The notes under the pieces: model-generated | What the model saw: the letters and a program-made list of their open reading frames with translations, nothing else | Told to the model about the DNA's origin: nothing | The model's database searches: none | Shown here: positions 33,572-42,649 of the stretch, piece by piece | Position numbering within the stretch: position 1 is the first letter of the stretch | How the letters are laid out: each line of letters begins with the position of its first letter | Position numbers and translations under genes: made by a program | Assembly: GCA_013349285.1 (NCBI GenBank) | Contig: DUZU01000012.1 | Coordinates: 1 to 64,000, forward strand | Reading direction: 5' to 3' | DNA: 64,000 bases | Origin: Deltaproteobacteria bacterium | GTDB lineage: Bacteria > Desulfobacterota > Desulfobulbia > Desulfobulbales > Desulfurivibrionaceae

Positions 33572-34816
33572 ATGACCATGCTGTTATCGCTTGTTTTATC
33601 TCTTTATCTTTTTTTCAACCTGCTTGAGGTGTTGCTCTCTTTTCTCAATATTCGCCATCTGGCGAAGCATGGCGGTGTGGTGCCGCCCGGCTTTGCGGGC
33701 AAGGTCGATGGCGCGCTGCTGGTCAAGATGCGGGATTACACCATGGCGGGCAGCAGGCTGGGGCTGGCGGCCACGTTTTTCGGGATGGCGGTTACCATTG
33801 CCTTTCTGTTCGGCGGCCTGCTTGATCTTTACAACAGTTGGATTGTCGGCCTGCAACTTTCGCCGCAGCTTGCCGCCGTGCTCTTTTTCTTGCTGTTGGC
33901 CCATGGCCATACCCTGATCAACCTGCCGTTCGCCCTCTACACCACCTTTTATATTGAAAAAAAATATGGCTTCAATCGGCAGACCATAGGTCTTTTTGTT
34001 GCGGATACCCTGAAGGAGCTTCTGCTCGCCACGGTTTTGAATTCTATCCTGCTCTGGGTCGCGTTTTTGCTGGTGGCTGGATTTCCGGAAAACTGGTGGC
34101 TGCTGACCTGGCTCTTCTTTGTTGTTTTTTCCGTGGTCATGATCTATCTCGCCCCCTATGTGATTGAACCTCTCTTTAACAAGTTCAGCCCCATTGCCGA
34201 CGGGGAGCTGGAGGGTCGTATCCGTGAGCTGCTGGCCCGGGCCGGGATGACGGTTTCCAAGGTGTTCACCATGGATGCCTCCCGGCGCAGCAGTCACAGC
34301 AACGCCTATTTCAGCGGGATCGGCCACGTGAAGAGGATTGTCCTCTATGACACCCTGCTGGCCGGCAACACTTCCGACGAGGTGCTCGCCATCCTGGCCC
34401 ATGAGGCGGGACACTGGAAAAAGAAGCATATCGTCAAGCGGCTGGTGGTGCTGGAGGGGCTGGCCCTGGTCGGGAGCTATCTCTTTTTTTTATTGGTCAA
34501 GGGGGATGGCCTTGCTGAGCTTTTCGGCCTTGCCCAGCCGACCATTTACGCTAAACTGCTGCTCGCCGCATTTGTCGGCTCCCTGGCCGTTTTTCCCTTG
34601 CAGCCGTTGCTGAGTTATTGGTCCCGGGTGCACGAACGCCAGGCGGATGACTTTGCCCTGGCCCTGACCGGTAATCCGCAGGCCATGGCCGGTGCCCTGG
34701 TCAAGCTCGGCGCCGATAATCTGGCCAATCTCCATCCCCACCCCTGGTATGCCGCCTTTTATTACAGCCATCCGCCCCTGGTGTCTCGGGTGGCCCGCCT
34801 GTTGGGGCGAAAGTAG
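33572..34816 (+). CDS. CAAX protease Ste24/HtpX-like (M48A)
   Basis: A 414-residue polytopic membrane zinc metalloprotease of the Ste24 family. The catalytic motif is LAHEAGHWKKKH, and the third zinc ligand is expected in the ERQADDF block near 350. At least six hydrophobic segments are visible, with MDASRRSSHSNAYF upstream of the active site as in Ste24. In bacteria these enzymes probably serve membrane protein quality control rather than prenyl processing. GGAAC lies just before the ATG. It is divergent from metF and convergent with the zinc-ribbon gene. Confidence 0.9.
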   Translation: MTMLLSLVLSLYLFFNLLEVLLSFLNIRHLAKHGGVVPPGFAGKVDGALLVKMRDYTMAGSRLGLAATFFGMAVTIAFLFGGLLDLYNSWIVGLQLSPQLAAVLFFLLLAHGHTLINLPFALYTTFYIEKKYGFNRQTIGLFVADTLKELLLATVLNSILLWVAFLLVAGFPENWWLLTWLFFVVFSVVMIYLAPYVIEPLFNKFSPIADGELEGRIRELLARAGMTVSKVFTMDASRRSSHSNAYFSGIGHVKRIVLYDTLLAGNTSDEVLAILAHEAGHWKKKHIVKRLVVLEGLALVGSYLFFLLVKGDGLAELFGLAQPTIYAKLLLAAFVGSLAVFPLQPLLSYWSRVHERQADDFALALTGNPQAMAGALVKLGADNLANLHPHPWYAAFYYSHPPLVSRVARLLGRK

Positions 34817-34826
34817 CGGCTGGTGG

Positions 34827-35051
34827 TTATTTGGACCAAATGTTTCGTTCGCGGATGAATTCGGTGACCAGAAAGGCGGTGGCGCTGACGATCACGGCGG
34901 TGGCGGTGATCGCGGCCAGCCAGCCGGAGGAGTTCTTACGGCGGCGGCCGACGGTCGGTTGGTCTCTTTTGCAGTAGCGGCAGACAACCGCTTGTCGATG
35001 AATTTTTTCTCGACAGAATGGACAAATTCGCATACTCATGTCGGTTAGCAT
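34827..35051 (-). CDS. Zinc-ribbon single-pass membrane protein
   Basis: A 74-residue protein with an N-terminal zinc ribbon (ICPFCREKIHRQAVVCRYC, two CxxC knuckles) and one transmembrane helix (about 44-63). Such small proteins are usually annotated zinc-ribbon domain protein, with unknown role. The start is uncertain: Met1, Met5 and Met7 are all possible, and GGCGGG sits very close to Met1. It is a single gene convergent with the CAAX protease gene, ten bases away. Confidence 0.7.
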   Translation of the reverse strand: MLTDMSMRICPFCREKIHRQAVVCRYCKRDQPTVGRRRKNSSGWLAAITATAVIVSATAFLVTEFIRERNIWSK

Positions 35052-35241
35052 ATCCCGCCTTGTTTTAAGTTGTCAAGCCAGGTTTATTGAGCAGTTTTTT
35101 TGTGTGGCCTTAACGGTCTCCGCGGTGGTGGTGATGGGGGAGGCCGCAAAATTTCTCTTGTCAGGGCGGGTGTCAGTTTGTAAGATATTTTAAATCCAGA
35201 TTATAAAAATAAATATCCATCTGAAATAAAAGGAGAAAGTT

Positions 35242-35571
35242 ATGGCAAGCGATAAAGTGATCCAGGTTTCCGACGGCGATTTCGATGCCCGAGCCCTGAA
35301 ATCTGATGTCCCTTTTTTATTGGATTTTTGGGCGCCATGGTGTGGCCCCTGCAAGGCCATCGGGCCGGTTATCGACGAGTTGGCGGATGAGTTTGCCGGC
35401 AAGCTTAAGATCGGCAAGATGAATGTCGATGACAATCCCGCCACGCCTGGCAAGTACGGGATCCGGGCCATCCCCACCCTGATTTTGTTCAAGGGCGGCG
35501 AGGTGGTTGACCAGGTGACCGGCGCGGTCGGCAAGAAGCAACTGGCGGCAATGATTGAGAAGGCTTTATAG
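35242..35571 (+). CDS. trxA: Thioredoxin
   Basis: A 109-residue thioredoxin, a general protein disulfide reductase of the cytoplasm. The active site is FWAPWCGPCK, with Cys34 and Cys37, and the cis-Pro is in GIRAIPTL. AAGGAG lies seven bases before the ATG. Length and motifs are canonical. A strong terminator follows, so it is a single-gene unit. Confidence 0.95.
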   Translation: MASDKVIQVSDGDFDARALKSDVPFLLDFWAPWCGPCKAIGPVIDELADEFAGKLKIGKMNVDDNPATPGKYGIRAIPTLILFKGGEVVDQVTGAVGKKQLAAMIEKAL

Positions 35572-35612
35572 TTTTTGATGTTTCCAGCTGTTATTTCCGT
35601 ATGATCGGCAAG

Positions 35613-35640
35613 GCCCGGCTTTTTCAGCCGGGCTTTTCTT
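35613..35640 (+). terminator. Rho-independent terminator after trxA
   Basis: GCCCGGCT and AGCCGGGC pair perfectly around a five-base loop (TTTTC), followed by TTTTCTT. It lies about 40 bases after the thioredoxin stop. Confidence 0.88.
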
Positions 35641-35773
35641 GTCTGAGGTTCGGCGTGGATTTGACGGTGAACCTGATTGCTTTTTCAGGGGCGGGAAGAA
35701 TGTCGCAGGGGGCGGCGCGACCTATCGGGTCGGGTTTTTCGGTAATTTTTTTAATGACGAGCGGGCGGGTGTG

Positions 35774-36589
35774 ATGATTTTTGCGAAGGAAAACAGTGGG
35801 TTTGTAAGAGCTTTTATTCTATGCCTTTCCCTTGGTTTGAGCGGTGTCGGTCTCAGCGGTTGCGCAACCTTTGACCGGGTGCTCGACTGGACCGGGCTGG
35901 TCTCGAGCGGTTCGGATGCACAGACCCCGGAAGCCTTGGCCATGCGGGCGATGGATGATTTCAACCATGGCAGCTATCGGTCGGCCCTCAAAACCTTTGA
36001 GGAGATCAAGGACCGCTATCCTTTCAGTGACGTCGCCTTGCTTGCCGAGTTGAAATCAGCCGACGCCAAGTATCATCTTGATGAGTATGGCGAAGCCCTG
36101 GTCCTTTATGGGGATTTTGAGGCCAACCATCCCACCAATGAGGCGATTCCCTATGTCTTTTTTCAGATAGGGATGTGCTCCTACAAGCAGATCGGCACCG
36201 TGGACCGCGATCCGGCTAAAGCCGCCAATGCGATCCAGGCCTTTGCCCGCTTGAATCGAACCTATCCCCAGTCGCCTTATTTCCAGGAAGCCAATGCCCG
36301 GATTATGGCGGCCCGGGATTTTTTAGCCCAACATGAATTTTATGTGGCCACCTTTTATGTGCGCACCGATGAGTACAGTCAGGCCCAGGGGCGGCTCGAG
36401 TATCTGCAGGCAACCTATCCCGACTCCAGTGTGGCGCCCAAGGCCGCCGAGTTGTTGGCCGAACTTAAATCCGGTAAGCCGCTGGCGAAATCATGGCGTC
36501 GATTTATCCCCCAGGTATCCCTGCCCAGTTGGCAATCCTTTACCTCGGCCATCGGCATCTCCAGCGGGATAGGCGCCCCGGTGGAATAA
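35774..36589 (+). CDS. bamD: Outer membrane assembly lipoprotein BamD
   Basis: A 271-residue lipoprotein of the BAM complex that folds outer membrane proteins. I take the ATG at 35774, which leads straight into a signal peptide with lipobox LSGC around residue 30; the frame open from 35639 lacks a credible start. TPR-type repeats follow (DFNHGSYRSALKTFEEIKD, YGEALVLYGDFEANHP, YSQAQGRLEYLQATYP), the YfiO pattern. It is somewhat longer than E. coli BamD. It is separated from trxA by a terminator, so it has its own promoter. Confidence 0.9.
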   Translation: MIFAKENSGFVRAFILCLSLGLSGVGLSGCATFDRVLDWTGLVSSGSDAQTPEALAMRAMDDFNHGSYRSALKTFEEIKDRYPFSDVALLAELKSADAKYHLDEYGEALVLYGDFEANHPTNEAIPYVFFQIGMCSYKQIGTVDRDPAKAANAIQAFARLNRTYPQSPYFQEANARIMAARDFLAQHEFYVATFYVRTDEYSQAQGRLEYLQATYPDSSVAPKAAELLAELKSGKPLAKSWRRFIPQVSLPSWQSFTSAIGISSGIGAPVE

Positions 36590-36620
36590 TCATTCAGGTC
36601 AGGGTGCTCGCCCCGGCCGC

Positions 36621-37169
36621 TTATTTTTTGCCTTTTCGGAACTTCTTGTCGTAGCGTTCCTGCTCGCTGTAAATACAGCCGCAGTAAGGCTGGCGGTAGA
36701 GATCCATGGCCTTGGCCATGTCGATCCCTCGCTGCCAGCCCTCGCGAAAGTCCTGGTAGTAAAAGGGGATCGCGTATTGCCGGGCCAGACTCTCGCCTAT
36801 CGTTTTGATTGCCCCGTGCTGCTGGTAGCGGCTGTAAAGCAGGGTGGAGGTGAAGGCGTCGGCGCCGATTTGTTTGGCTTTTGCGGCCGTGGCCTCAAGG
36901 CGCATGGTATAGCAGAGCCGGCAGCGCTGCTCCTCATGGAAGACCACCCGGCGCAGATACTCGGTGAGTCCGTATTCCCGCTCATATTCCACTTCTAACC
37001 CCATTTTTTCGGCCAAGGCCTCAAGGGCTGTGATTCGCTGTTTGAATTCCCGGTAGGGATGGATATTGGGGTTGAAGAAAAAGCCCTGGATGCTGTGGCC
37101 CTGTTCCCGCATGGTGCGAAGCGGATAAGCGGTGCAGGGGCCGCAGCAGAGGTGGGTGAGAATCTGCAT
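36621..37169 (-). CDS. queH: Epoxyqueuosine reductase QueH
   Basis: A 182-residue iron-sulfur enzyme that reduces epoxyqueuosine to queuosine in tRNA, the non-homologous alternative to QueG. The family cysteines are in HLCCGPC at the N-terminus, CRLCYTMRL in the middle and YRQPYCGCIYS near the end, with the NPNIHP motif. Length is normal. It lies 11 bases after the NifA-like gene on the same strand. Confidence 0.92.
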   Translation of the reverse strand: MQILTHLCCGPCTAYPLRTMREQGHSIQGFFFNPNIHPYREFKQRITALEALAEKMGLEVEYEREYGLTEYLRRVVFHEEQRCRLCYTMRLEATAAKAKQIGADAFTSTLLYSRYQQHGAIKTIGESLARQYAIPFYYQDFREGWQRGIDMAKAMDLYRQPYCGCIYSEQERYDKKFRKGKK

Positions 37170-37180
37170 GGTCAGGCCTG

Positions 37181-38725
37181 CTATTTGCCGAGTTTGAACT
37201 GGTTGGCGTTGATGTTGAGCTTGTTGATCTTGTAGTTGATGATTCTCAGGCTTGAATCAAGCATCTGGGCCGCCTTGGTCTGGTTGCCCTTGCTCTTTTT
37301 CAGGCTGTCGATAATCAGTTCCTTCTCAAAATTTTCCACTGCCGCCGCAAAGGAGACCGGGTTGCGTTCACTCACCGATTCCGAGGTTTGCAGCGAAGGC
37401 GGCAGGTGGTAGCTCTTGATCGAATCCTCGTCGCAGATCAGCACCGCCCGTTCCATGCAGTTTTGAAGTTCGCGGACATTGCCGGGCCAGTGGTACTGCA
37501 TGAGCAGGTCGATGGCCGGGGTCGAGATCCGGCGGATCACCTTGTCGTTTTCCTCATTGTATTTCTGCAGAAAGAAATCAGCCAGCAGCAGGATGTCGGT
37601 GCGGCGTTCCTTTAAGGGGGGCAGGTAGATGGGGAAAACATTGAGGCGGTAATAGAGATCTTCGCGAAACAACCCCTCTTCCACTGCTTTTTCCAGATCC
37701 TTGTTGGTGGCGGTAATCAGGCGGACGTTGCATTTGGTCGGGCTGGTGCCGCCCAGCCGTTGAAATTCCCGGTCCTGGACCACATTGAGCAGTTTGATCT
37801 GGACACTCTGGCTCAGCTCGCCGATTTCATCCAGAAACAGGGTGCCGCCTTCGGCCTGCTCGAACCGCCCTTTTTTGCTGGTCTGGGCGCCGGTGAACGC
37901 CCCTTTTTCATGGCCGAACAGTTCGCTCTCGAGCAGGGTTTCCGGCAGGGCCGAGCAGTTGACGGTGACAAAGGGTTGTTTGGCCCGCTTGCTGTTGTGG
38001 TGGATGGCTTTGGCCACCATGGTCTTGCCGGTGCCCGATTCGCCGCGGAGCAGGATGGTGGCGTTGGAGTCGGCCACCCGGTGGATCATTTCGAAGACCT
38101 CCTGCATCCGGCTGGAATTGCTGATAATGCTGGCCACCCGGTATTTGTCGGAAAGTTCGCGTCTGAGCTGGGTGTTTTCCTGTTCCAGCCGTTCCCGTTC
38201 CTCGTTGACCACCTGGACCCGGACCACGGTCTGGGCGATCAGGCCGCTGATGACGGTGAGAAATTGCAGGTCTTTTTCAAAATTGATTCCTTCCTTGTAG
38301 TTGCGGTCAACGCTTAGGGCGCCGATGGTCTTGGCGCCATGCTTGACCGGGACGCAGATAAAGGAGAGGGATTCGCGGCTGCGCTCGCCCCGGGTTCGGG
38401 TGCGGTTGAGGAAAAGGGGTTCCTGGCTGATCTGGGGCACGACAATGGGGGCGCCGCTGGCCACCACCCGGCCGGTGATCCCCTCGCCGACCTTGTAGGT
38501 CCCCCGTTTGCGGGCCTCGGCGGTCATGCCGTGGGCGATCTCGGTTTCCAGTTGGCCGGTGACCGGGTTGACAATGGTAACCGCCCCGTTGTTGAGGTCG
38601 CTGTATTCTGAAATGATATCAAGACATTGCTTGAGGCATTCATGGAGGTTATCCGACGAGGCCAGGGTCTTGGTGATTTCGTACAGGGTGGTGAGATCGG
38701 CTAATTCGCTGTTGTTGTTGGTCAT
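37181..38725 (-). CDS. NifA-family sigma-54-dependent activator
   Basis: A 514-residue enhancer-binding protein with GAF (about 30-165; VGEGITGRVVASG, EPLFLNRT as in NifA), a coiled linker, AAA+ (about 195-430: GESGTGKT, the sigma-54 contact loop ESELFGHEKGAFTGA, LFLDEIGE) and a Fis-like helix-turn-helix (KGNQTKAAQMLDSSLRIINYK). NifA drives nitrogenase genes together with sigma-54. No nif genes are in the window, so it may be the distant nif regulator or a paralogue with another target. The cysteine linker of oxygen-sensitive NifA is not obvious. Confidence 0.88.
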   Translation of the reverse strand: MTNNNSELADLTTLYEITKTLASSDNLHECLKQCLDIISEYSDLNNGAVTIVNPVTGQLETEIAHGMTAEARKRGTYKVGEGITGRVVASGAPIVVPQISQEPLFLNRTRTRGERSRESLSFICVPVKHGAKTIGALSVDRNYKEGINFEKDLQFLTVISGLIAQTVVRVQVVNEERERLEQENTQLRRELSDKYRVASIISNSSRMQEVFEMIHRVADSNATILLRGESGTGKTMVAKAIHHNSKRAKQPFVTVNCSALPETLLESELFGHEKGAFTGAQTSKKGRFEQAEGGTLFLDEIGELSQSVQIKLLNVVQDREFQRLGGTSPTKCNVRLITATNKDLEKAVEEGLFREDLYYRLNVFPIYLPPLKERRTDILLLADFFLQKYNEENDKVIRRISTPAIDLLMQYHWPGNVRELQNCMERAVLICDEDSIKSYHLPPSLQTSESVSERNPVSFAAAVENFEKELIIDSLKKSKGNQTKAAQMLDSSLRIINYKINKLNINANQFKLGK

Positions 38726-38882
38726 TTTGGTTTGGTCTGGCCTTGGCTTGATACAGTTTAGTGAAATGAACTCCGATGAATTTGGGCTATTTTAACAAAA
38801 TTGTAGAAAAGTGCACGAAAAAGAGGGGGATGGGTGCTGCGGTTTTTTCTGCCGCCGGCCAAGGAAGATTTGCCGCCTATGA

Positions 38883-39410
38883 TTAGGGGGCAAGGCGCAT
38901 GATTTTTTCCGCCAAAATCCGGATCCAGAGATCATAGCCTTGTTCGCTCAAATGAACGCCGTCCGCCAGGAAAAGGGGGCGGCCGGCGGCCGGCTCATCC
39001 TGGAAAGCGGTGAAAAGATCAAGGTAGCGGGTTTGCTCGTTGGCGCAGAGATTTTTGATCAGCAGGTTGATCCGGGCAATGGCGTCGGGCGCCAGCCAGG
39101 GAATGGCCATGGGCAGCAGGCTGGTGGCCAGGATTATGCTGGAGGCAAAAGCGGCGCTCAGTTTGTTGATGATCAACGAGTAATCCTCAACAAAAAAATA
39201 ATCATCCATCAGCAGGTTGTTGGTGCCGATCATGATCATGATCAGGTCCGGCTCTTGCCGGTTGCAGATGGCGGGCAGTTGGTTAAGCAGGCCGCCTACG
39301 GTTTCGCCGGAAATTCCGAAATTTTTGATTGCAAGCTCGGGAAAGCGGGCCTGCCAGTCGCAGGATGCAACCAGGGAGTCGCCCAGCAGGTAAAGAGAGG
39401 GTTTAGTCAT
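38883..39410 (-). CDS. SGNH/GDSL hydrolase
   Basis: A 175-residue esterase of the SGNH superfamily. All four blocks are present: LLGDSLVA (nucleophile Ser12), NFGISGET (Gly), IMIGTNN (Asn) and DGVHLSEQG (Asp and His). The size fits a lysophospholipase L1/acyl-ester hydrolase, but there is no signal peptide, so it acts in the cytoplasm. It lies 14 bases after glgX on the same strand; a link with carbohydrate ester removal is possible but unproven. Confidence 0.88.
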   Translation of the reverse strand: MTKPSLYLLGDSLVASCDWQARFPELAIKNFGISGETVGGLLNQLPAICNRQEPDLIMIMIGTNNLLMDDYFFVEDYSLIINKLSAAFASSIILATSLLPMAIPWLAPDAIARINLLIKNLCANEQTRYLDLFTAFQDEPAAGRPLFLADGVHLSEQGYDLWIRILAEKIMRLAP

Positions 39411-39424
39411 AATTTTGCTGCGGT

Positions 39425-41512
39425 TTATGGTTTTGCGATGAGGATTACGGCCGCCAAGCCGGCAACTTTGATGTTACCGGCAATGGCTGTGGCCTTTTCT
39501 TCGGCGCAGATGTTTGCCGGAGATGCCTCGCCGCTGTTGACGATTTGGCGCCATGTTCTGCCTTTTGGGGCGGCCGGGATTATAAAGGTTCGGTCGGTGT
39601 GGTGGCCGTTGAACAGGATGTAAAAATCATCATCCGTCATTTTTTTTCTGCGGCCATGCAGCATGAGACCCAGGGTTTTGTTGTGGGGTTGCCAATCCTG
39701 GGTGGCGCCGTGCCGGGAAAACCACTCTATTTCCGGCTGTTTTTCCTTGGCGAAAAAATCCAATCGCCGAAACACCGAATGTTTTTTGCGCAAGGCGATC
39801 AGCCCCTTAAAAAACAGGAGCAGATCCTGGTTGGTTTCGGCCAGCTCCCAGTTGAGCCAGCTTATCTCATTGTCCTGGCAATAGGCGTTGTTATTGCCCA
39901 GCTGGCTTCTGCCGAATTCGTCCCCGGCCACAAACATCGGCGGCCCCTGGGAGATAAAGAGGATGGTGGCAAAGGTCCGGATGCGGCGCTTGCGTAGGGC
40001 GATAATAGCCGGGTCAGTGGTGTCGCCTTCGCAGCCGCTGTTCCAGCTGATATTGAAGTTGTCCCCATCGCGGCTGAGCTCGCCGTTTTGCTCGTTGTGT
40101 TTTTCGTTGTAGCTCACCAGGTCATAGAGGGTAAAGCCGTCATGGCTGGTGATAAAGTTTATGCTGTTGTAGGGTTTGCGCCCCGTGTCCTGATAAAGAT
40201 CGGCGCTGCCCGCCAGGCGGGTGGCCAGATTGGCAATGGTATTTTCCTGGCCGCAGACAAAGCGGCGCACATCGTCGCGGTATTTGCCGTTCCATTCGGC
40301 CCAGCGGTGGTGGGTGGAAAAGCTGCCCACCTGATAAAGGCCGGCCGCGTCCCAGGCCTCGGCAATAATCTTGGTGTGGGCCAGGATCGGGTCCTCGGCG
40401 ATTTTTTCGACCATGGGCGGATTGGAAAGCACGTTGCCCTGCTGGTCCCGGCCCAGGACGCTGGCCAGATCGAAGCGGAAGCCGTCCACATGCATTTCCA
40501 TCACCCAATAACGCAGGCAATCCATGATCAGGTGGCGGACCAGGGGATGGTTGCAGTTAACGGTGTTGCCGCAGCCGGAAAAATTAAGAAAGTCGCGGGT
40601 TTTCGGGTCAAGGAGATAGTAGATGGTGTTTTCCAGGCCCCGAAAGCTGATGATCGGCCCGTCGCTGCCGCCCTCGGCGGTATGGTTGACCACCACGTCG
40701 AGAATCACTTCGATGCCGGCCTTGTGCAGGGCCTTGACCATTTCCTTGAATTCCCGGACCTGGTTGCCGTTTCTGCCATTGACCGCGTAAGCGGCCTTGG
40801 GCGCGAAAAAGGAGATCGGGCTGTAGCCCCAGAAATTCTTGAGGCTTTCGCCGGTTGCCGGGTTGTGATGGATATTTTCATGTTCGTTGAATTCGGTGAC
40901 CGGCAGCAGTTCAACCGCGGTGATCCCCAGTTGGCGCAGATAGGGAATCTTTTCAATGATACCCTGGTAGGTCCCGGGGTGCGCAACCCCGGAACTGCGG
41001 TGCTGGGTGAAGCCGCGGATGTGCATCTCGTAGATGATGGTGTCTTGCAGGGGGATGTTTAGCGGCCGGTCGCCCTCCCAGTCGAAATGGTTCTCCACAA
41101 TGCAGCAGCGGCGCTGAAAGGTGCTGATCGGATCGGTGAGCCCCTGTCGATGGTAGGGCACGCCCCAATTGGTGCCGCCGGTGAGCGCCTTGGCGTAGGG
41201 GTCGATCAGAATATTTTTTTTGGAAAAATAATGGCCGGCCCCCATCGGGTCGAATGGGCCGTCAAGGCAATAGCCGTAACGCAGAGCCGGGTCGAGATCG
41301 CAAACCAGGATATGCCAGATGTCGCCGGTGCGGTTTATTTTAGGGTCAAGCTTGATTTCGGCAACCGGCTTTTCTTGGGCAGTGGCGAAAAAAAGCAAGG
41401 AAACCTCGGTGGCGTTGCGGGAAAAAAGGGCGAAGTTGACCCCCTCCGGCTTGGTGGTCGGGCCCAGCGGCAGGGGGAGCCCCTCCTCGGTTTTGAATGT
41501 CGGCTTTGTCAT
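39425..41512 (-). CDS. glgX: Glycogen debranching enzyme GlgX
   Basis: A 695-residue isoamylase-type enzyme that removes alpha-1,6 branches during glycogen breakdown. The N-terminal CBM48 domain (LPLGPTTKPEGVNFALFS) is followed by the GH13 barrel with VVVNHTAEG, DGFRFDLASVLG (nucleophile Asp), IIAEAWDA (acid Glu) and NFITSHDGFT. Length is typical. It heads a transcript with the SGNH hydrolase and is divergent from the DUF1566 gene. No other glycogen genes are in the window. Confidence 0.94.
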   Translation of the reverse strand: MTKPTFKTEEGLPLPLGPTTKPEGVNFALFSRNATEVSLLFFATAQEKPVAEIKLDPKINRTGDIWHILVCDLDPALRYGYCLDGPFDPMGAGHYFSKKNILIDPYAKALTGGTNWGVPYHRQGLTDPISTFQRRCCIVENHFDWEGDRPLNIPLQDTIIYEMHIRGFTQHRSSGVAHPGTYQGIIEKIPYLRQLGITAVELLPVTEFNEHENIHHNPATGESLKNFWGYSPISFFAPKAAYAVNGRNGNQVREFKEMVKALHKAGIEVILDVVVNHTAEGGSDGPIISFRGLENTIYYLLDPKTRDFLNFSGCGNTVNCNHPLVRHLIMDCLRYWVMEMHVDGFRFDLASVLGRDQQGNVLSNPPMVEKIAEDPILAHTKIIAEAWDAAGLYQVGSFSTHHRWAEWNGKYRDDVRRFVCGQENTIANLATRLAGSADLYQDTGRKPYNSINFITSHDGFTLYDLVSYNEKHNEQNGELSRDGDNFNISWNSGCEGDTTDPAIIALRKRRIRTFATILFISQGPPMFVAGDEFGRSQLGNNNAYCQDNEISWLNWELAETNQDLLLFFKGLIALRKKHSVFRRLDFFAKEKQPEIEWFSRHGATQDWQPHNKTLGLMLHGRRKKMTDDDFYILFNGHHTDRTFIIPAAPKGRTWRQIVNSGEASPANICAEEKATAIAGNIKVAGLAAVILIAKP

Positions 41513-41643
41513 AGATTAAAAAACTTGCCAAAAATAAAAAGAGTAACTACTATTAGTAATAGTTATTATTTGTTGTTAAGTGCCGTTGTCGTCATTATAC
41601 CGTTTCTTAACATGGTATTGGAAAAAAAATAAGGAGGCAGCTT

Positions 41644-42576
41644 ATGGGACTGGCAGACAAACTGGGCATGGCCAAGGGTGGAGTGTGTATCGATTGGGAT
41701 TTATCCCCGGCCGATACCTTTGGTACCTTTGAAAGTTGGGGCGGCCGGGAGCGGGTTCGCAACAACGATGAGCTCTTTTATTATTTTTATATCGACAACT
41801 GGGCGCCGCCGGCCAAGCTTTACCTGATGGAGCGCGGGGTCAAGCATGCCAAGATTATCGCCCGAGTTGATTCGCCCCAGGAGCTGCTCGACCATTGTGT
41901 CGCCGCCCAGGGCTTTAACGGCCTGGATAAAAACTATGCCATTGATCAAAAGGTCAAGGCCTGGTTGCTCAATAATATCTTTGAGAGAGAGGATTTCTCC
42001 GGGGTTCATCTGGTGGACAACTCCACGGCCAAGGAGTCGTTAAAGACCGGTCTGCCCGGCAAAGATGCGCCGGTTCCCGAGGTGGAAAGGGTGCAGTTGC
42101 GTACGGCGCCGATGGTGTTGCGGGAGGATGATTTGCCCGCCTTGGTGCGTCGCCATAATTTTTATGACAGCCGCAATAATCCAGCCGGCGGCTTTGATAA
42201 TTACCTTATTGATAATCAGGACAACCTCACGGTCAGCGATGCCGCCACCGGCCTCATGTGGCAGCGGGGCGGCTGTGATCTTACCACCATCCGTAATGTG
42301 CATAAATACGTGGCTGAATTGAATCGCACCCGTTTCGCCGGGCACAATGACTGGCGTCTGCCCACCCTGGAGGAGGCGATGTCGTTGTTGGAAAACAAGG
42401 TCAATGGCAAAGGGGTTTATCTGCATCCCTGTTTTTCCAAGGAGCAGCCCTTTATTTTTCTGGCCGATTGTCGCAAGCCGGGCGGCTACTGGTTTGTCGA
42501 TTTTAAGCAGGGCACCCCGTTCTGGGCCTCGGGCAGTATTCCCGGCGGTTTTGGTCGAGTTTGCCGAAGCCTGTAA
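41644..42576 (+). CDS. DUF1566 (Lcl C-terminal) domain protein
   Basis: A 310-residue protein. The C-terminal 130 residues form a DUF1566/Lcl-type domain (VSDAATGLMWQRGG, HNDWRLPTLEEAMSLLEN, GGYWFVDFKQGTPFWASG, ending GFGRVCR), a C-type-lectin-like fold that often lies on secreted proteins. Here there is no signal peptide. The first 170 residues (for example SWGGRERVRNNDELFYYF) are not recognised. A strong AAGGAGG sits before the ATG. It has a good terminator and is a single gene. Confidence 0.8.
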   Translation: MGLADKLGMAKGGVCIDWDLSPADTFGTFESWGGRERVRNNDELFYYFYIDNWAPPAKLYLMERGVKHAKIIARVDSPQELLDHCVAAQGFNGLDKNYAIDQKVKAWLLNNIFEREDFSGVHLVDNSTAKESLKTGLPGKDAPVPEVERVQLRTAPMVLREDDLPALVRRHNFYDSRNNPAGGFDNYLIDNQDNLTVSDAATGLMWQRGGCDLTTIRNVHKYVAELNRTRFAGHNDWRLPTLEEAMSLLENKVNGKGVYLHPCFSKEQPFIFLADCRKPGGYWFVDFKQGTPFWASGSIPGGFGRVCRSL

Positions 42577-42591
42577 CGGTGATTATCTGAC

Positions 42592-42629
42592 AAAAAAAGC
42601 TGCTCCTAATTCGGAGCAGCTTTTTTTTT
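42592..42629. terminator. Bidirectional terminator
   Basis: AGCTGCTCC (42598-42606) and GGAGCAGCT (42613-42621) pair perfectly around TAATTC, with seven A on the left and nine T on the right. It serves the DUF1566 gene (+) and the convergent chemoreceptor gene (-). Confidence 0.92.
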
Positions 42630-42649
42630 GTTATTTTCAGGGCGAGACT

